This document shows positions 36,401-50,000 of a stretch of DNA of 64,000 nucleotides, in pieces. The notes below the pieces were generated by a model, which searched no databases, was not told where the DNA came from, and saw only the letters and a program-made list of their open reading frames with translations. The DNA lies in NCBI GenBank assembly GCA_964017155.1, contig OZ024854.1, positions 47,133,923 to 47,197,922 on the forward strand, given 5' to 3'. This DNA is from Oasisia sp. SBJ-2009. Lineage: Eukaryota > Annelida > Polychaeta > Sabellida > Siboglinidae. Numbering within the stretch: position 1 is the stretch's first letter; each line of letters begins with the position of its first letter. Both the position numbers and the translations under genes were made by a program.

Positions 36401-37100
36401 GACTCTCAGTCTTTTTGAAGATTAGGTCGGCAAACGTTTCCCGACTCGAACCAACGTGGAGGTGGTCTGCCGGTCGAGTCCCCACGTGGACGCTCGACCG
36501 AGAGTGGGGCCGACGCCCACCTCTCGGTCGAGCGTCTTCCCAGCCCACGGCCAGCCTTTGCGAGTCGTCGGAGACCGGCCAAGCGGCCTGCCCCACGTTC
36601 AGTCGCCAAAGCTGACCTCCTCAAACAATGCTTAGCAACATCAGGATTGCGATCCGGCCTGACTCCATCGGGGCAGTTGTCTGAAATAAACAGAAGTGAT
36701 CAGTTGGACAATTTCAATGTCACGTGACAAGTAAGGCTTGGACTCGTGAAAATGTTTTAATCAATAACGAATTACACCAATCCGTTGACCAGTGGTTCTC
36801 AACTCTGATTGGCTCTCGCACTCCGATTCGAGTGTAAAAAAATGTGTCTATGACATTCGAATTTTTCGAAATCAGTCGTCACTAAAATTTGCAAGGGAGG
36901 GACGCACATATACGGCATACATGCATACATAGTACATAATTACATGCATACATGGTACACAATCAACATGCAGGTATATGGAATAGAGGGAAAGACACAG
37001 TAAGAGGATAGTCATCAATCTGGCAGCGTCCCAGCATAATTCTGTAAACAAAACAAGTATCAGTGAATGAGTTAGAAATTTAAACTGGTGAGATTTTGAA
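30470..37100 (+). repeat. Diverged, deletion-rich satellite zone
   Basis: Units landmarked 30644-36395 share a TTTTTGA change that stops the main ORF, and they hold most of the deletions. One unit lacks about 200 bp (junction near 32075), two lack the palindrome (33056 and 35582), and two neighbours share a 14-bp loss next to GACAAGTG. Confidence 0.85.
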
Positions 37101-40100
37101 TTTAAGAAAACAAACTCTTTAATCGTTTCATGGAGGCAAACATTTCAGAAGCAGTGTTTTTGCAGACTTTTGATTTGTTTTTTGAAGTCGGGACAGCTCA
37201 AGTGCAGCCCGCAATTAAATTAAGAAGCAACACAATTAACCGAATCTAGAATGCGTAGCTTCAATGGCAGACTCTCAGCCTTTTTGCCGATTAGGTCGGC
37301 AAACGTTTCCCGACTCGAACCAACGTGGAGGTGGTCTGCCGCTCGAGTCCCCACGAGGACGCTCGACCGAGAGTAGGGCCGACGCCCCACTCTCGGTCGA
37401 GCGTCCTCCCCGCCCGCGGCCAGCCTTGACGACTCGTCGGGGACCGGCCAACCGGCCGGCCCCACGGTCAGTCGCCAAAGCTGACCTCCTCAAACAATGC
37501 TTAGCTACAACAGTATTGCGATCCGGCTTGACTCCATCGGGGCAGGTGTCTGAAATAAACAGAAGTGATCAGTTGGACAGTTTCAATGTCACGTGACAAG
37601 TAAGGCTTGGACACGTGAACGTGTTACAATCAATAACGAAACACACCAATCCGTTGACCAGTGGTTCTCAACTCTGATTGGCTCTCGCACTCCGATTCGA
37701 GTGTGTAAAAAAAATTTGTCTATGACATTCGAATTTTTCGAAATCAGTCGTCACTAAAATTTGCAAGGGAGGGACGCACATATAGGGCATACTTGCATAC
37801 ATAGTACATTCTTACATACATACATGGTACACAATCAACAAGCAAGTATATGGAATAGAGGGAAAGACACAGTAACAGGATAGTCATCAATCTGCCAGCG
37901 TCCCAGCATAATTCTAAAACCAAAACAATTATTAGTGAATGAGTTAGAAATTTAGACTGGTGAGATTTTGAATTTCAGAAAACAAACTCTTTAATCGTGT
38001 CATGGAGGCAAACATTTCAGAAGCAGTGTTTTTGCAGACTTTTGATTTGTTTTTTGAAGTCTGGACAGCTAAAGTGCAGCCCGCAATTAAATTAAGAAGC
38101 AACACAATTAATCGAATCTAGAATGCGTAGCTTCAATGGCAGACTCTCAGCCTTTTTGCCGATTAGGTCGGCAAACGTTTCCCGACTCGAACCAACGTGG
38201 AGGTGGTCTGCCGCTCGAGTCCCCACGAGGACTCTCGACCGAGAGTAGGGCCGACGCCCCACTCTCGGTCGAGCGTCCTCCCCGCCCGCGGCTAGCCTTG
38301 ACGACTCGTCGGGGACCGGCCAACCGGCCGGCCCCACGGTCAGTCGCCAAAGCTGACCTCCTCAAACAATGCTTAGCTACAACAGGATTGCGATCCGGCT
38401 TGACTCCATCGGGGCAGGTGTCTGAAATAAACAGAAGTGATCAGTTGGACAGTTTCAATGTCACGTGACAAGTAAGGCTTGGACTCGTGACAGTGTTACA
38501 ATCAATAACGAAACACACCAATCCGTTTACCAGTGGTTCTCAACTCTGATTGGCTCTCGCACTCCGATTCGAGTGTGTAAAAAATGTGTCTATGACATTC
38601 AAATTTTTCGAAATCAGTCGTCACTAACATTTGCAAGGGAGGGACGCACATATAGGGCCTACATGCATACATAGTTCATAATTACATACATACATGGTAC
38701 ACAATCAAAATCCATGTATATGGAACAGAGGGAAAGACACATTAAGAGGATAGTCACCAATATGGCAGCGTCCCAGCATAATTCTGAAAACAAAACAAGT
38801 ATCAGTGAATGAGATAGAAATTTAGACTGGTGAGATTTTGAGTTTCAGAATGCAAACTCTTTAATCGTTTCATGGAGGCAAACATTTCAGAAGCAGTGAT
38901 TTTGCAGACTTTTGATTTGTTTTTTGAAGTCGGGCCAGCTAAAGTGCAGCCCGCAATTAAATTAAGAAGCAACACAATTAACCGAATCTAGTATGCGCAG
39001 CTTCAATGGCAGACTCTCAGCCTTTTTGACGATTAGGTCGGCAAACGTTTCCCGACTCGAACGAACGTGGAGGTGGTCTGCCGCTCGAGTCCTCCCAGCC
39101 CACGGCCAGCCTTGACGAGTCGTCGGGGACCGGTCAAGCGGCCTGCCCCACGGTCAGTCGCCAAAGCTGACCTCCTCAAACAATGCTTAGCAACATCAGG
39201 ATTGCGATCCGGCCTGACTCCATCGGGGCAGTTGTCTGAAATAAACAGAAGTGATCAGTTGGACAATTTCAATGTCACGTGACAAGTAAGGCTTGGACTC
39301 GTGAAAATGTTTTAATCAATAACGAAATACACCAATCCGTTGACCAGTGGTTCTCAACTCTGATTGGCTCTCGCACTCCGATTCGAGTGTAAAAAAATGT
39401 GTCTATGACATTCGAATTTTTCGAAATCAGTCGTCACTAAAATTTGCAAGGGAGGGACGCACATATACGGCATACATGCATACATAGTACATAATTACAT
39501 GCATACATGGTACACAATCAACATGCAGGTATATGGAATAGAGGGAAAGACACAGTAAGAGGATAGTCACCAATCTGGCAGCGTCCCAGCATAATTCTGT
39601 AAACAAAACAAGTATCAGTGAATGAGTTAGAAATTTAAACTGGTGAGATTTTGAATTTAAGAAAACAAACTCTTTAATCGTTTCATGGAGGCAAACATTT
39701 CAGAAGCAGTGTTTTTGCAGACTTTTGATTTGTTTTTTGAAGTCGGGACAGCTCAAGTGCAGCCCGCAATTAAATTAAGAAGCAACACAATTAACCGAAT
39801 CTAGAATGCGTAGCTTCAATGGCAGACTCTCAGCCTTTTTGCCGCTTAGGTCGGCAAACGTTTCCCGACTCGAACCAACGTGAAGGTGGTATGCCGCTCG
39901 AGTCACCACTAGGACGCACGACCGAGAGTGGGACCGACGCCCCACTCTCGGTCGAGCGTCCTCCCCGCCCATGGCCAGCCTTGACGACTCGTCGGGGACC
40001 GGCCAACCGGCCGGCCCCACGGTCAGTCGCCAAAGCTGACCTCCTCAAACAATGCTTAGCTACAACAGTATTGCGATCCGGCTTGACTCCATCGGGGCAG

Positions 40101-40690
40101 GTGTCTGAAATAAACAGAAGTGATCAGTTGGACAGTTTCAATGTCACGTGACAAGTAAGGCTTGGACACGTGAAAGTGTTACAATCAATAACGAAACACA
40201 CCAATCCGTTGACCAGTGGTTCTCAACTCTGATTGGCTCTCGCACTCCGATTCGAGTGTGTAAAAAAAATGGGTCTATGACATTCGAATTTTTCGAAATC
40301 AGTCGTCACTAAAATTTGCAAGGGAGGGACGCACATATAGGGCATACATGCATACATAGTACATACTTACATACATACATGGTACACAATCAACAAGCAG
40401 GTATATGGAATAGAGGGAAAGACACAGTAACAGGATAGTCATCAATCTGCCAGCGTCCCAGCATAATTCTAAAACCAAAACAATTATTAGTGAATGAGTT
40501 AGAAATTTAGACTGGTGAGATTTTGAATTTCAGAAAAAAAACTCTTTAATCGTGTCATGGAGGCAAAAATTTCAGAAGCAGTGTTTTTGCAGACTTTTGA
40601 TTTGTTTTTTGAAGTCGGGACAGCTAAAGTGCAGCCCGCAATTAAATTAAGAAGCAACACAATTAATCGAATCTAGAATGCGTAGCTTCA

Positions 40691-41023
40691 ATGGCAGACT
40701 CTCAGCCTTTTTGCCGATTAGGTCGGCAAACGTTTCCCGACTCGAACCAACGTGGAGGTGGTCTGCCGCTCGAGTCCCCACGAGGACGCTCGACCGAGAG
40801 TGGGGCCGACGCCCCACTCTCGGTCGAGCGTCCTCCCCGCCCACGGCCAGCCTTGACGACTCGTCGGGGACCGGCCAACCGGCCGGCCCCATGGTCAGTC
40901 GCCAAAGCTGACCTCCTCAAACAATGCTTAGCTACAACAGGATTGCGATCCGGCTTCACTCCATCGGGGCAGGTGTCCGAAATAAACAGAAGTGATCAGT
41001 TGGACAGTTTCAATGTCACGTGA
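40691..41023 (+). other. Representative 110-codon ORF of the satellite unit
   Basis: An open frame starting MADSQPFCRLGRQTF is intact in 32 of 46 units. Eleven units (30644 to 36395, and 39006, 43304, 45859) have a TGA at codon 8. Two have a frameshift (27165, 28905), and one has an in-frame 24-bp deletion (24580). The GC-rich island also stays open in other frames on both strands, and the predicted protein is low-complexity Arg/Pro/Ser-rich with no recognised domain. I think it is chance openness kept by array homogenisation, but transcription is untested. Confidence 0.3.
40782..40835. repeat. Representative 54-nt perfect palindrome of the satellite unit
   Basis: Arms of 25 nt (GAGGACGCTCG...GTGGGGC and its exact complement) around the loop CGAC. 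Perfect in many units. In others the left arm has GACTCTCG or GATTCTCG and GAGTAGGGC while the right arm is unchanged, so changes are not compensated. Confidence 0.96.
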
Positions 41024-41024
41024 C
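41015..41024. other. GTCACGTGAC palindrome in the satellite unit (representative)
   Basis: A 10-bp palindrome with a CACGTG E-box core recurs at the same place in nearly all units. Two units (51370 and 58380) read CACATG. It matches the bHLH E-box consensus and, as I recall it, the yeast CDEI consensus RTCACRTG. Function is unknown. Confidence 0.6.
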
Positions 41025-44000
41025 AAGTAAGGCTTGGACACGTGAAAGTGTTACAATCAATAACGAAACACACCAATCCGTTGACCAGTGGTTCTCAACT
41101 CTGATTGGCTCTCGCACTCCGATTCGAGTGTGTAAAAAAATGTGTCTATGACATTCGAATTTTTCGAAATCAGTCGTCACTAAAATTTGCAAGGGAGGGA
41201 CGCACATATAGGGCATACATGCATACATAGTACATACTTACATACATACATGGTACACAATCAACAAGCAGGTATATGGAATAGAGGGAAAGACACAGTA
41301 ACAGGATAGTCATCAATCTGGCGGCGTCCCAGTATAATTCTAAAACCAAAACAATTATCAGTGAATGAGTTAGAAATTTAGACTGGTGAGATTTTGAATT
41401 TCAGAAAACAAACTCTTTAATCGTGTCATGGAGGCAAACATTTCAGAAACAGTGTTTTTGCAGACTTTTGATTTGTTTTTTGAAGTCGGGACAGCTAAAG
41501 TGCAGCCCGCAATTAAATTAAGAAGCAACACAATTAATCGAATCTAGAATGCGTAGCTTCAATGGCAGACTCTCAGCCTTTTTGCCGATTAGGTCGGCAA
41601 ACGTTTCCCGACTCGAACCAACGTGGAGGTGGTCTGCCGCTCGAGTCCCCACGAGGACGCTCGACCGAGAGTGGGGCCGACGCCCCACTCTCGGTCGAGC
41701 GTCCTCCCCGCCCACAGCCAGCCTTGACGACTCGTCGGGGACCGGCCAACCGGCCGGCCCCACGGTCAGTCGCCAAAGCTGACCTCCTCAAACAATGCTT
41801 AGCTACAACAGGATTGCGATCCGGCTTCACTCCATCGGGGCAGGTGTCTGAAATAAATAGAAGTGATCAGTTGGACAGTTTCAATGTCACGTGACAAGTA
41901 AGGCTTGGACACGTGAAAGTGTTACAATCAATAACGAAACACACCAATCCGTTGACCAGTGGTTCTCAACTCTGATTGGCTCTCGCACTCCGATTCGAGT
42001 GTGTAAAAAAAATGGGTCTATGACATTCGAATTTTTCGAAATCAGTCGTCACTAAAATTTGCAAGGGAGGGACGCACATATAGGGCATACATGCATACAT
42101 AGTACATACTTACATACATACATGGTACACAATCAACAAGCAGGTATATGGAATAGAGGGAAAGACACAGTAACAGGATAGTCATCAATCTGCCAGCGTC
42201 CCAGCATAATTCTAAAACCAAAACAATTATTAGTGAATGAGTTAGAAATTTAGACTGGTGAGATTTTGAATTTCAGAAAACAAACTCTTTAATCGTGTCA
42301 TGGAGGCAAACATTTCAGAAGCAGTGTTTTTGCAGACTTTTGATTTGTTTTTTGAAGTCTGGACAGCTAAAGTGCAGCCCGCAATTAAATTAAGAAGCAA
42401 CACAATTAATCGAATCTAGAATGCGTAGCTTCAATGGCAGACTCTCAGCCTTTTTGCCGATTAGGTCGGCAAACGTTTCCCGACTCGAACCAACGTGGAG
42501 GTGGTCTGCCGCTCGAGTCCCCACGAGGACTCTCGACCGAGAGTAGGGCCGACGCCCCACTCTCGGTCGAGCGTCCTCCCCGCCCGCGGCTAGCCTTGAC
42601 GACTCGTCGGGGACCGGCCAACCGGCCGGCCCCACGGTCAGTCGCCAAAGCTGACCTCCTCAAACAATGCTTAGCTACAACAGGATTGCGATCCGGCTTG
42701 ACTCCATCGGGGCAGGTGTCTGAAATAAACAGAAGTGATCAGTTGGACAGTTTCAATGTCACGTGACAAGTAAGGCTTGGACTCGTGACAGTGTTACAAT
42801 CAATAACGAAACACACCAATCCGTTTACCAGTGGTTCTCAACTCTGATTGGCTCTCGCACTCCGATTCGAGTGTGTAAAAAATGTGTCTATGACATTCAA
42901 ATTTTTCGAAATCAGTCGTCACTAACATTTGCAAGGGAGGGACGCACATATAGGGCCTACATGCATACATAGTTCATAATTACATACATACATGGTACAC
43001 AATCAAAATCCATGTATATGGAACAGAGGGAAAGACACATTAAGAGGATAGTCACCAATATGGCAGCGTCCCAGCATAATTCTGAAAACAAAACAAGTAT
43101 CAGTGAATGAGATAGAAATTTAGACTGGTGAGATTTTGAGTTTCAGAATGCAAACTCTTTAATCGTTTCATGGAGGCAAACATTTCAGAAGCAGTGATTT
43201 TGCAGACTTTTGATTTGTTTTTTGAAGTCGGGCCAGCTAAAGTGCAGCCCGCAATTAAATTAAGAAGCAACACAATTAACCGAATCTAGTATGCGCAGCT
43301 TCAATGGCAGACTCTCAGCCTTTTTGACGATTAGGTCGGCAAACGTTTCCCGACTCGAACGAACGTGGAGGTGGTCTGCCGCTCGAGTCCTCCCAGCCCA
43401 CGGCCAGCCTTGACGAGTCGTCGGGGACCGGTCAAGCGGCCTGCCCCACGGTCAGTCGCCAAAGCTGACCTCCTCAAACAATGCTTAGCAACATCAGGAT
43501 TGCGATCCGGCCTGACTCCATCGGGGCAGTTGTCTGAAATAAACAGAAGTGATCAGTTGGACAATTTCAATGTCACGTGACAAGTAAGGCTTGGACTCGT
43601 GAAAATGTTTTAATCAATAACGAAATACACCAATCCGTTGACCAGTGGTTCTCAACTCTGATTGGCTCTCGCACTCCGATTCGAGTGTAAAAAAATGTGT
43701 CTATGACATTCGAATTTTTCGAAATCAGTCGTCACTAAAATTTGCAAGGGAGGGACGCACATATACGGCATACATGCATACATAGTACATAATTACATGC
43801 ATACATGGTACACAATCAACATGCAGGTATATGGAATAGAGGGAAAGACACAGTAAGAGGATAGTCACCAATCTGGCAGCGTCCCAGCATAATTCTGTAA
43901 ACAAAACAAGTATCAGTGAATGAGTTAGAAATTTAAACTGGTGAGATTTTGAATTTAAGAAAACAAACTCTTTAATCGTTTCATGGAGGCAAACATTTCA

Positions 44001-47000
44001 GAAGCAGTGTTTTTGCAGACTTTTGATTTGTTTTTTGAAGTCGGGACAGCTCAAGTGCAGCCCGCAATTAAATTAAGAAGCAACACAATTAACCGAATCT
44101 AGAATGCGTAGCTTCAATGGCAGACTCTCAGCCTTTTTGCCGCTTAGGTCGGCAAACGTTTCCCGACTCGAACCAACGTGAAGGTGGTATGCCGCTCGAG
44201 TCACCACTAGGAGGAACGACCGAGAGTGGGACCGACGCCCCACTCTCGGTCGAGCGTCCTCCCCGCCCATGGCCAGCCTTGACGACTCGTCGGGGACCGG
44301 CCAACCGGTCGGCCCCACGGTCAGTCGCCAAAGCTGACCTCCTCAAACAATGCTTAGCTACAACAGTATTGCGATCCGGCTTGACTCCATCGGGGCAGGT
44401 GTCTGAAATAAACAGAAGTGATCAGTTGGACAGTTTCAATGTCACGTGACAAGTAAGGCTTGGACACGTGAAAGTGTTACAATCAATAACGAAACACACC
44501 AATCCGTTGACCAGTGGTTCTCAACTCTGATTGGCTCTCGCACTCCGATTCGAGTGTGTAAAAAAAATGGGTCTATGACATTCGAATTTTTCGAAATCAG
44601 TCGTCACTAAAATTTGCAAGGGAGGGACGCACATATAGGGCATACATGCATACATAGTACATACTTACATACATACATGGTACACAATCAACAAGCAGGT
44701 ATATGGAATAGAGGGAAAGACACAGTAACAGGATAGTCATCAATCTGCCAGCGTCCCAGCATAATTCTAAAACCAAAACAATTATTAGTGAATGAGTTAG
44801 AAATTTAGACTGGTGAGATTTTGAATTTCAGAAAAAAAACTCTTTAATCGTGTCATGGAGGCAAAAATTTCAGAAGCAGTGTTTTTGCAGACTTTTGATT
44901 TGTTTTTTGAAGTCGGGACAGCTAAAGTGCAGCCCGCAATTAAATTAAGAAGCAACACAATTAATCGAATCTAGAATGCGTAGCTTCAATGGCAGACTCT
45001 CAGCCTTTTTGCCGATTAGGTCGGCAAACGTTTCCCGACTCGAACCAACGTGGAGGTGGTCTGCCGCTCGAGTCCCCACGAGGACTCTCGACCGAGAGTA
45101 GGGCCGACGCCCCACTCTCGGTCGAGCGTCCTCCCCGCCCGCGGCTAGCCTTGACGACTCGTCGGGGACCGGCCAACCGGCCGGCCCCACGGTCAGTCGC
45201 CAAAGCTGACCTCCTCAAACAATGCTTAGCTACAACAGGATTGCGATCCGGCTTGACTCCATCGGGGCAGGTGTCTGAAATAAACAGAAGTGATCAGTTG
45301 GACAGTTTCAATGTCACGTGACAAGTAAGGCTTGGACTCGTGACAGTGTTACAATCAATAACGAAACACACCAATCCGTTTACCAGTGGTTCTCAACTCT
45401 GATTGGCTCTCGCACTCCGATTCGAGTGTGTAAAAAATGTGTCTATGACATTCAAATTTTTCGAAATCAGTCGTCACTAACATTTGCAAGGGAGGGACGC
45501 ACATATAGGGCCTACATGCATACATAGTTCATAATTACATACATACATGGTACACAATCAAAATCCATGTATATGGAACAGAGGGAAAGACACATTAAGA
45601 GGATAGTCACCAATATGGCAGCGTCCCAGCATAATTCTGAAAACAAAACAAGTATCAGTGAATGAGATAGAAATTTAGACTGGTGAGATTTTGAGTTTCA
45701 GAATGCAAACTCTTTAATCGTTTCATGGAGGCAAACATTTCAGAAGCAGTGATTTTGCAGACTTTTGATTTGTTTTTTGAAGTCGGGCCAGCTAAAGTGC
45801 AGCCCGCAATTAAATTAAGAAGCAACACAATTAACCGAATCTAGTATGCGCAGCTTCAATGGCAGACTCTCAGCCTTTTTGACGATTAGGTCGGCAAACG
45901 TTTCCCGACTCGAACGAACGTGGAGGTGGTCTGCCGCTCGAGTCCTCCCAGCCCACGGCCAGCCTTGACGAGTCGTCGGGGACCGGTCAAGCGGCCTGCC
46001 CCACGGTCAGTCGCCAAAGCTGACCTCCTCAAACAATGCTTAGCAACATCAGGATTGCGATCCGGCCTGACTCCATCGGGGCAGTTGTCTGAAATAAACA
46101 GAAGTGATCAGTTGGACAATTTCAATGTCACGTGACAAGTAAGGCTTGGACTCGTGAAAATGTTTTAATCAATAACGAAATACACCAATCCGTTGACCAG
46201 TGGTTCTCAACTCTGATTGGCTCTCGCACTCCGATTCGAGTGTAAAAAAATGTGTCTATGACATTCGAATTTTTCGAAATCAGTCGTCACTAAAATTTGC
46301 AAGGGAGGGACGCACATATACGGCATACATGCATACATAGTACATAATTACATGCATACATGGTACACAATCAACATGCAGGTATATGGAATAGAGGGAA
46401 AGACACAGTAAGAGGATAGTCACCAATCTGGCAGCGTCCCAGCATAATTCTGTAAACAAAACAAGTATCAGTGAATGAGTTAGAAATTTAAACTGGTGAG
46501 ATTTTGAATTTAAGAAAACAAACTCTTTAATCGTTTCATGGAGGCAAACATTTCAGAAGCAGTGTTTTTGCAGACTTTTGATTTGTTTTTTGAAGTCGGG
46601 ACAGCTCAAGTGCAGCCCGCAATTAAATTAAGAAGCAACACAATTAACCGAATCTAGAATGCGTAGCTTCAATGGCAGACTCTCAGCCTTTTTGCCGCTT
46701 AGGTCGGCAAACGTTTCCCGACTCGAACCAACGTGAAGGTGGTATGCCGCTCGAGTCACCACTAGGAGGAACGACCGAGAGTGGGACCGACGCCCCACTC
46801 TCGGTCGAGCGTCCTCCCCGCCCATGGCCAGCCTTGACGACTCGTCGGGGACCGGCCAACCGGTCGGCCCCACGGTCAGTCGCCAAAGCTGACCTCCTCA
46901 AACAATGCTTAGCTACAACAGTATTGCGATCCGGCTTGACTCCATCGGGGCAGGTGTCTGAAATAAACAGAAGTGATCAGTTGGACAGTTTCAATGTCAC

Positions 47001-50000
47001 GTGACAAGTAAGGCTTGGACACGTGAAAGTGTTACAATCAATAACGAAACACACCAATCCGTTGACCAGTGGTTCTCAACTCTGATTGGCTCTCGCACTC
47101 CGATTCGAGTGTGTAAAAAAAATGGGTCTATGACATTCGAATTTTTCGAAATCAGTCGTCACTAAAATTTGCAAGGGAGGGACGCACATATAGGGCATAC
47201 ATGCATACATAGTACATACTTACATACATACATGGTACACAATCAACAAGCAGGTATATGGAATAGAGGGAAAGACACAGTAACAGGATAGTCATCAATC
47301 TGCCAGCGTCCCAGCATAATTCTAAAACCAAAACAATTATTAGTGAATGAGTTAGAAATTTAGACTGGTGAGATTTTGAATTTCAGAAAAAAAACTCTTT
47401 AATCGTGTCATGGAGGCAAAAATTTCAGAAGCAGTGTTTTTGCAGACTTTTGATTTGTTTTTTGAAGTCGGGACAGCTAAAGTGCAGCCCGCAATTAAAT
47501 TAAGAAGCAACACAATTAATCGAATCTAGAATGCGTAGCTTCAATGGCAGACTCTCAGCCTTTTTGCCGATTAGGTCGGCAAACGTTTCCCGACTCGAAC
47601 CAACGTGGAGGTGGTCTGCCGCTCGAGTCCCCACGAGGACGCTCGACCGAGAGTGGGGCCGACGCCCCACTCTCGGTCGAGCGTCCTCCCCGCCCACGGC
47701 CAGCCTTGACGACTCGTCGGGGACCGGCCAACCGGCCGGCCCCATGGTCAGTCGCCAAAGCTGACCTCCTCAAACAATGCTTAGCTACAACAGGATTGCG
47801 ATCCGGCTTCACTCCATCGGGGCAGGTGTCCGAAATAAACAGAAGTGATCAGTTGGACAGTTTCAATGTCACGTGACAAGTAAGGCTTGGACACGTGAAA
47901 GTGTTACAATCAATAACGAAACACACCAATCCGTTGACCAGTGGTTCTCAACTCTGATTGGCTCTCGCACTCCGATTCGAGTGTGTAAAAAAATGTGTCT
48001 ATGACATTCGAATTTTTCGAAATCAGTCGTCACTAAAATTTGCAAGGGAGGGACGCACATATAGGGCATACATGCATACATAGTACATACTTACATACAT
48101 ACATGGTACACAATCAACAAGCAGGTATATGGAATAGAGGGAAAGACACAGTAACAGGATAGTCATCAATCTGGCGGCGTCCCAGTATAATTCTAAAACC
48201 AAAACAATTATCAGTGAATGAGTTAGAAATTTAGACTGGTGAGATTTTGAATTTCAGAAAACAAACTCTTTAATCGTGTCATGGAGGCAAACATTTCAGA
48301 AACAGTGTTTTTGCAGACTTTTGATTTGTTTTTTGAAGTCGGGACAGCTAAAGTGCAGCCCGCAATTAAATTAAGAAGCAACACAATTAATCGAATCTAG
48401 AATGCGTAGCTTCAATGGCAGACTCTCAGCCTTTTTGCCGATTAGGTCGGCAAACGTTTCCCGACTCGAACCAACGTGGAGGTGGTCTGCCGCTCGAGTC
48501 CCCACGAGGACGCTCGACCGAGAGTGGGGCCGACGCCCCACTCTCGGTCGAGCGTCCTCCCCGCCCACAGCCAGCCTTGACGACTCGTCGGGGACCGGCC
48601 AACCGGCCGGCCCCACGGTCAGTCGCCAAAGCTGACCTCCTCAAACAATGCTTAGCTACAACAGGATTGCGATCCGGCTTCACTCCATCGGGGCAGGTGT
48701 CTGAAATAAACAGAAGTGATCAGTTGGACAGTTTCAATGTCACGTGACAAGTAAGGCTTGGACTCGTGAAAGTGTTACAATCAATAACGAAACACACCAA
48801 TCCGTTGACCAGTGGTTCTCAACTCTGATTGGCTCTCGCACTCCGATTCGAGTGTAAAAAAATGTGTCTATGACATTCGAATTTTTCGAAATCAATCGTC
48901 ACTAAAATTTGCAAGGGAGGGACGCACATATAGGGTATACATGAATACATAGTACATACTTACATACATACATGGTACACAATCAACAAGCACGTATATG
49001 GAATAGAGGGAAAGACACAGTAACAGGATAGTCATCAATCTGGCAGCGTCCCAGTATAATTCAGTATAATTCTAAAACCAAAACAAGTATCAGTGAATGA
49101 GTTAGAAATTTAGACTGGTGAGATTTTGAATTTCAGAAAACAAACTCTTTAATCGTGTCATGGAGGCAAACATTTCAGAAGCAGTGTTTTTGCAGACTTT
49201 TGATTTGTTTTTTGAAGTCGGGACAGCTAAAGTGCAGCCCGCAATTAAATTAAGAAGCAACACAATTAACCGAATCTAGTATGCGTAGCTTCAATGGCAG
49301 ACTCTCAGCCTTTTTGCCGATTAGGTCGGCAAACGTTTCCCGACTCGAACCAACGTGGAGGTGGTCTGCCGCTCGAGTCCCCACGAGGACTCTCGACCGA
49401 GAGTAGGGCCGACGCCCCACTCTCGGTCGAGCGTCCTCCCCGCCCGCGGCCAGCCTTGACGACTCGTCGGGGACCGGCCAACCGGCCGGCCCAACGGTCA
49501 TTCGCCGAAGCTGACCTCCTCAAACAATGCTTAGCTACAACAGTATTGCGATCCGGCTTGACTCCATCGGGGCAGGTGTCTGAAATAAACAGAAGTGATC
49601 AGTTGGCCAGTTTCAATGTCACGTGACAAGTAAGGCTTGGACACGTGAAAGTGTTACAATCAATAACGAAACACACCAATCCGTTGACCAGTGGTTCTCA
49701 ACTCTGATTGGCTCTCGCACTCCGATTCGAGTGTGTAAAAAAATGTGTCTATGACATTCGAATTTTTCGAAATCAGTCGTCACTAAAATTTGCAAGGGAG
49801 GGACGCACATATAGGGCATACATGCATACATAGTACATACTTACATACATACATGGTACACAATCAACAAGCAGGTATATGGAATAGAGGGAAAGACACA
49901 GTAACAGGATAGTCATCAATCTGGCGGCGTCCCAGTATAATTCTAAAACCAAAACAATTATCAGTGAATGAGTTAGAAATTTAGACTGGTGAGATTTTGA

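Larger units (their letters stand above)
37980..49130 (+). repeat. Nested trimer/pentamer higher-order repeat
   Basis: Unit types A (870), B (813, palindrome lost), C (872), D (871) and E (872-879) appear in the order ABCDE, ABC, ABCDE, landmarked at 38136, 42434 and 44989. ABC is 2,555 bp and ABCDE is about 4.3 kb. Shared private variants, such as CTAGTATGCGCAG in B and GTATGCCGCTCG in C, support the assignment. Confidence 0.9.
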
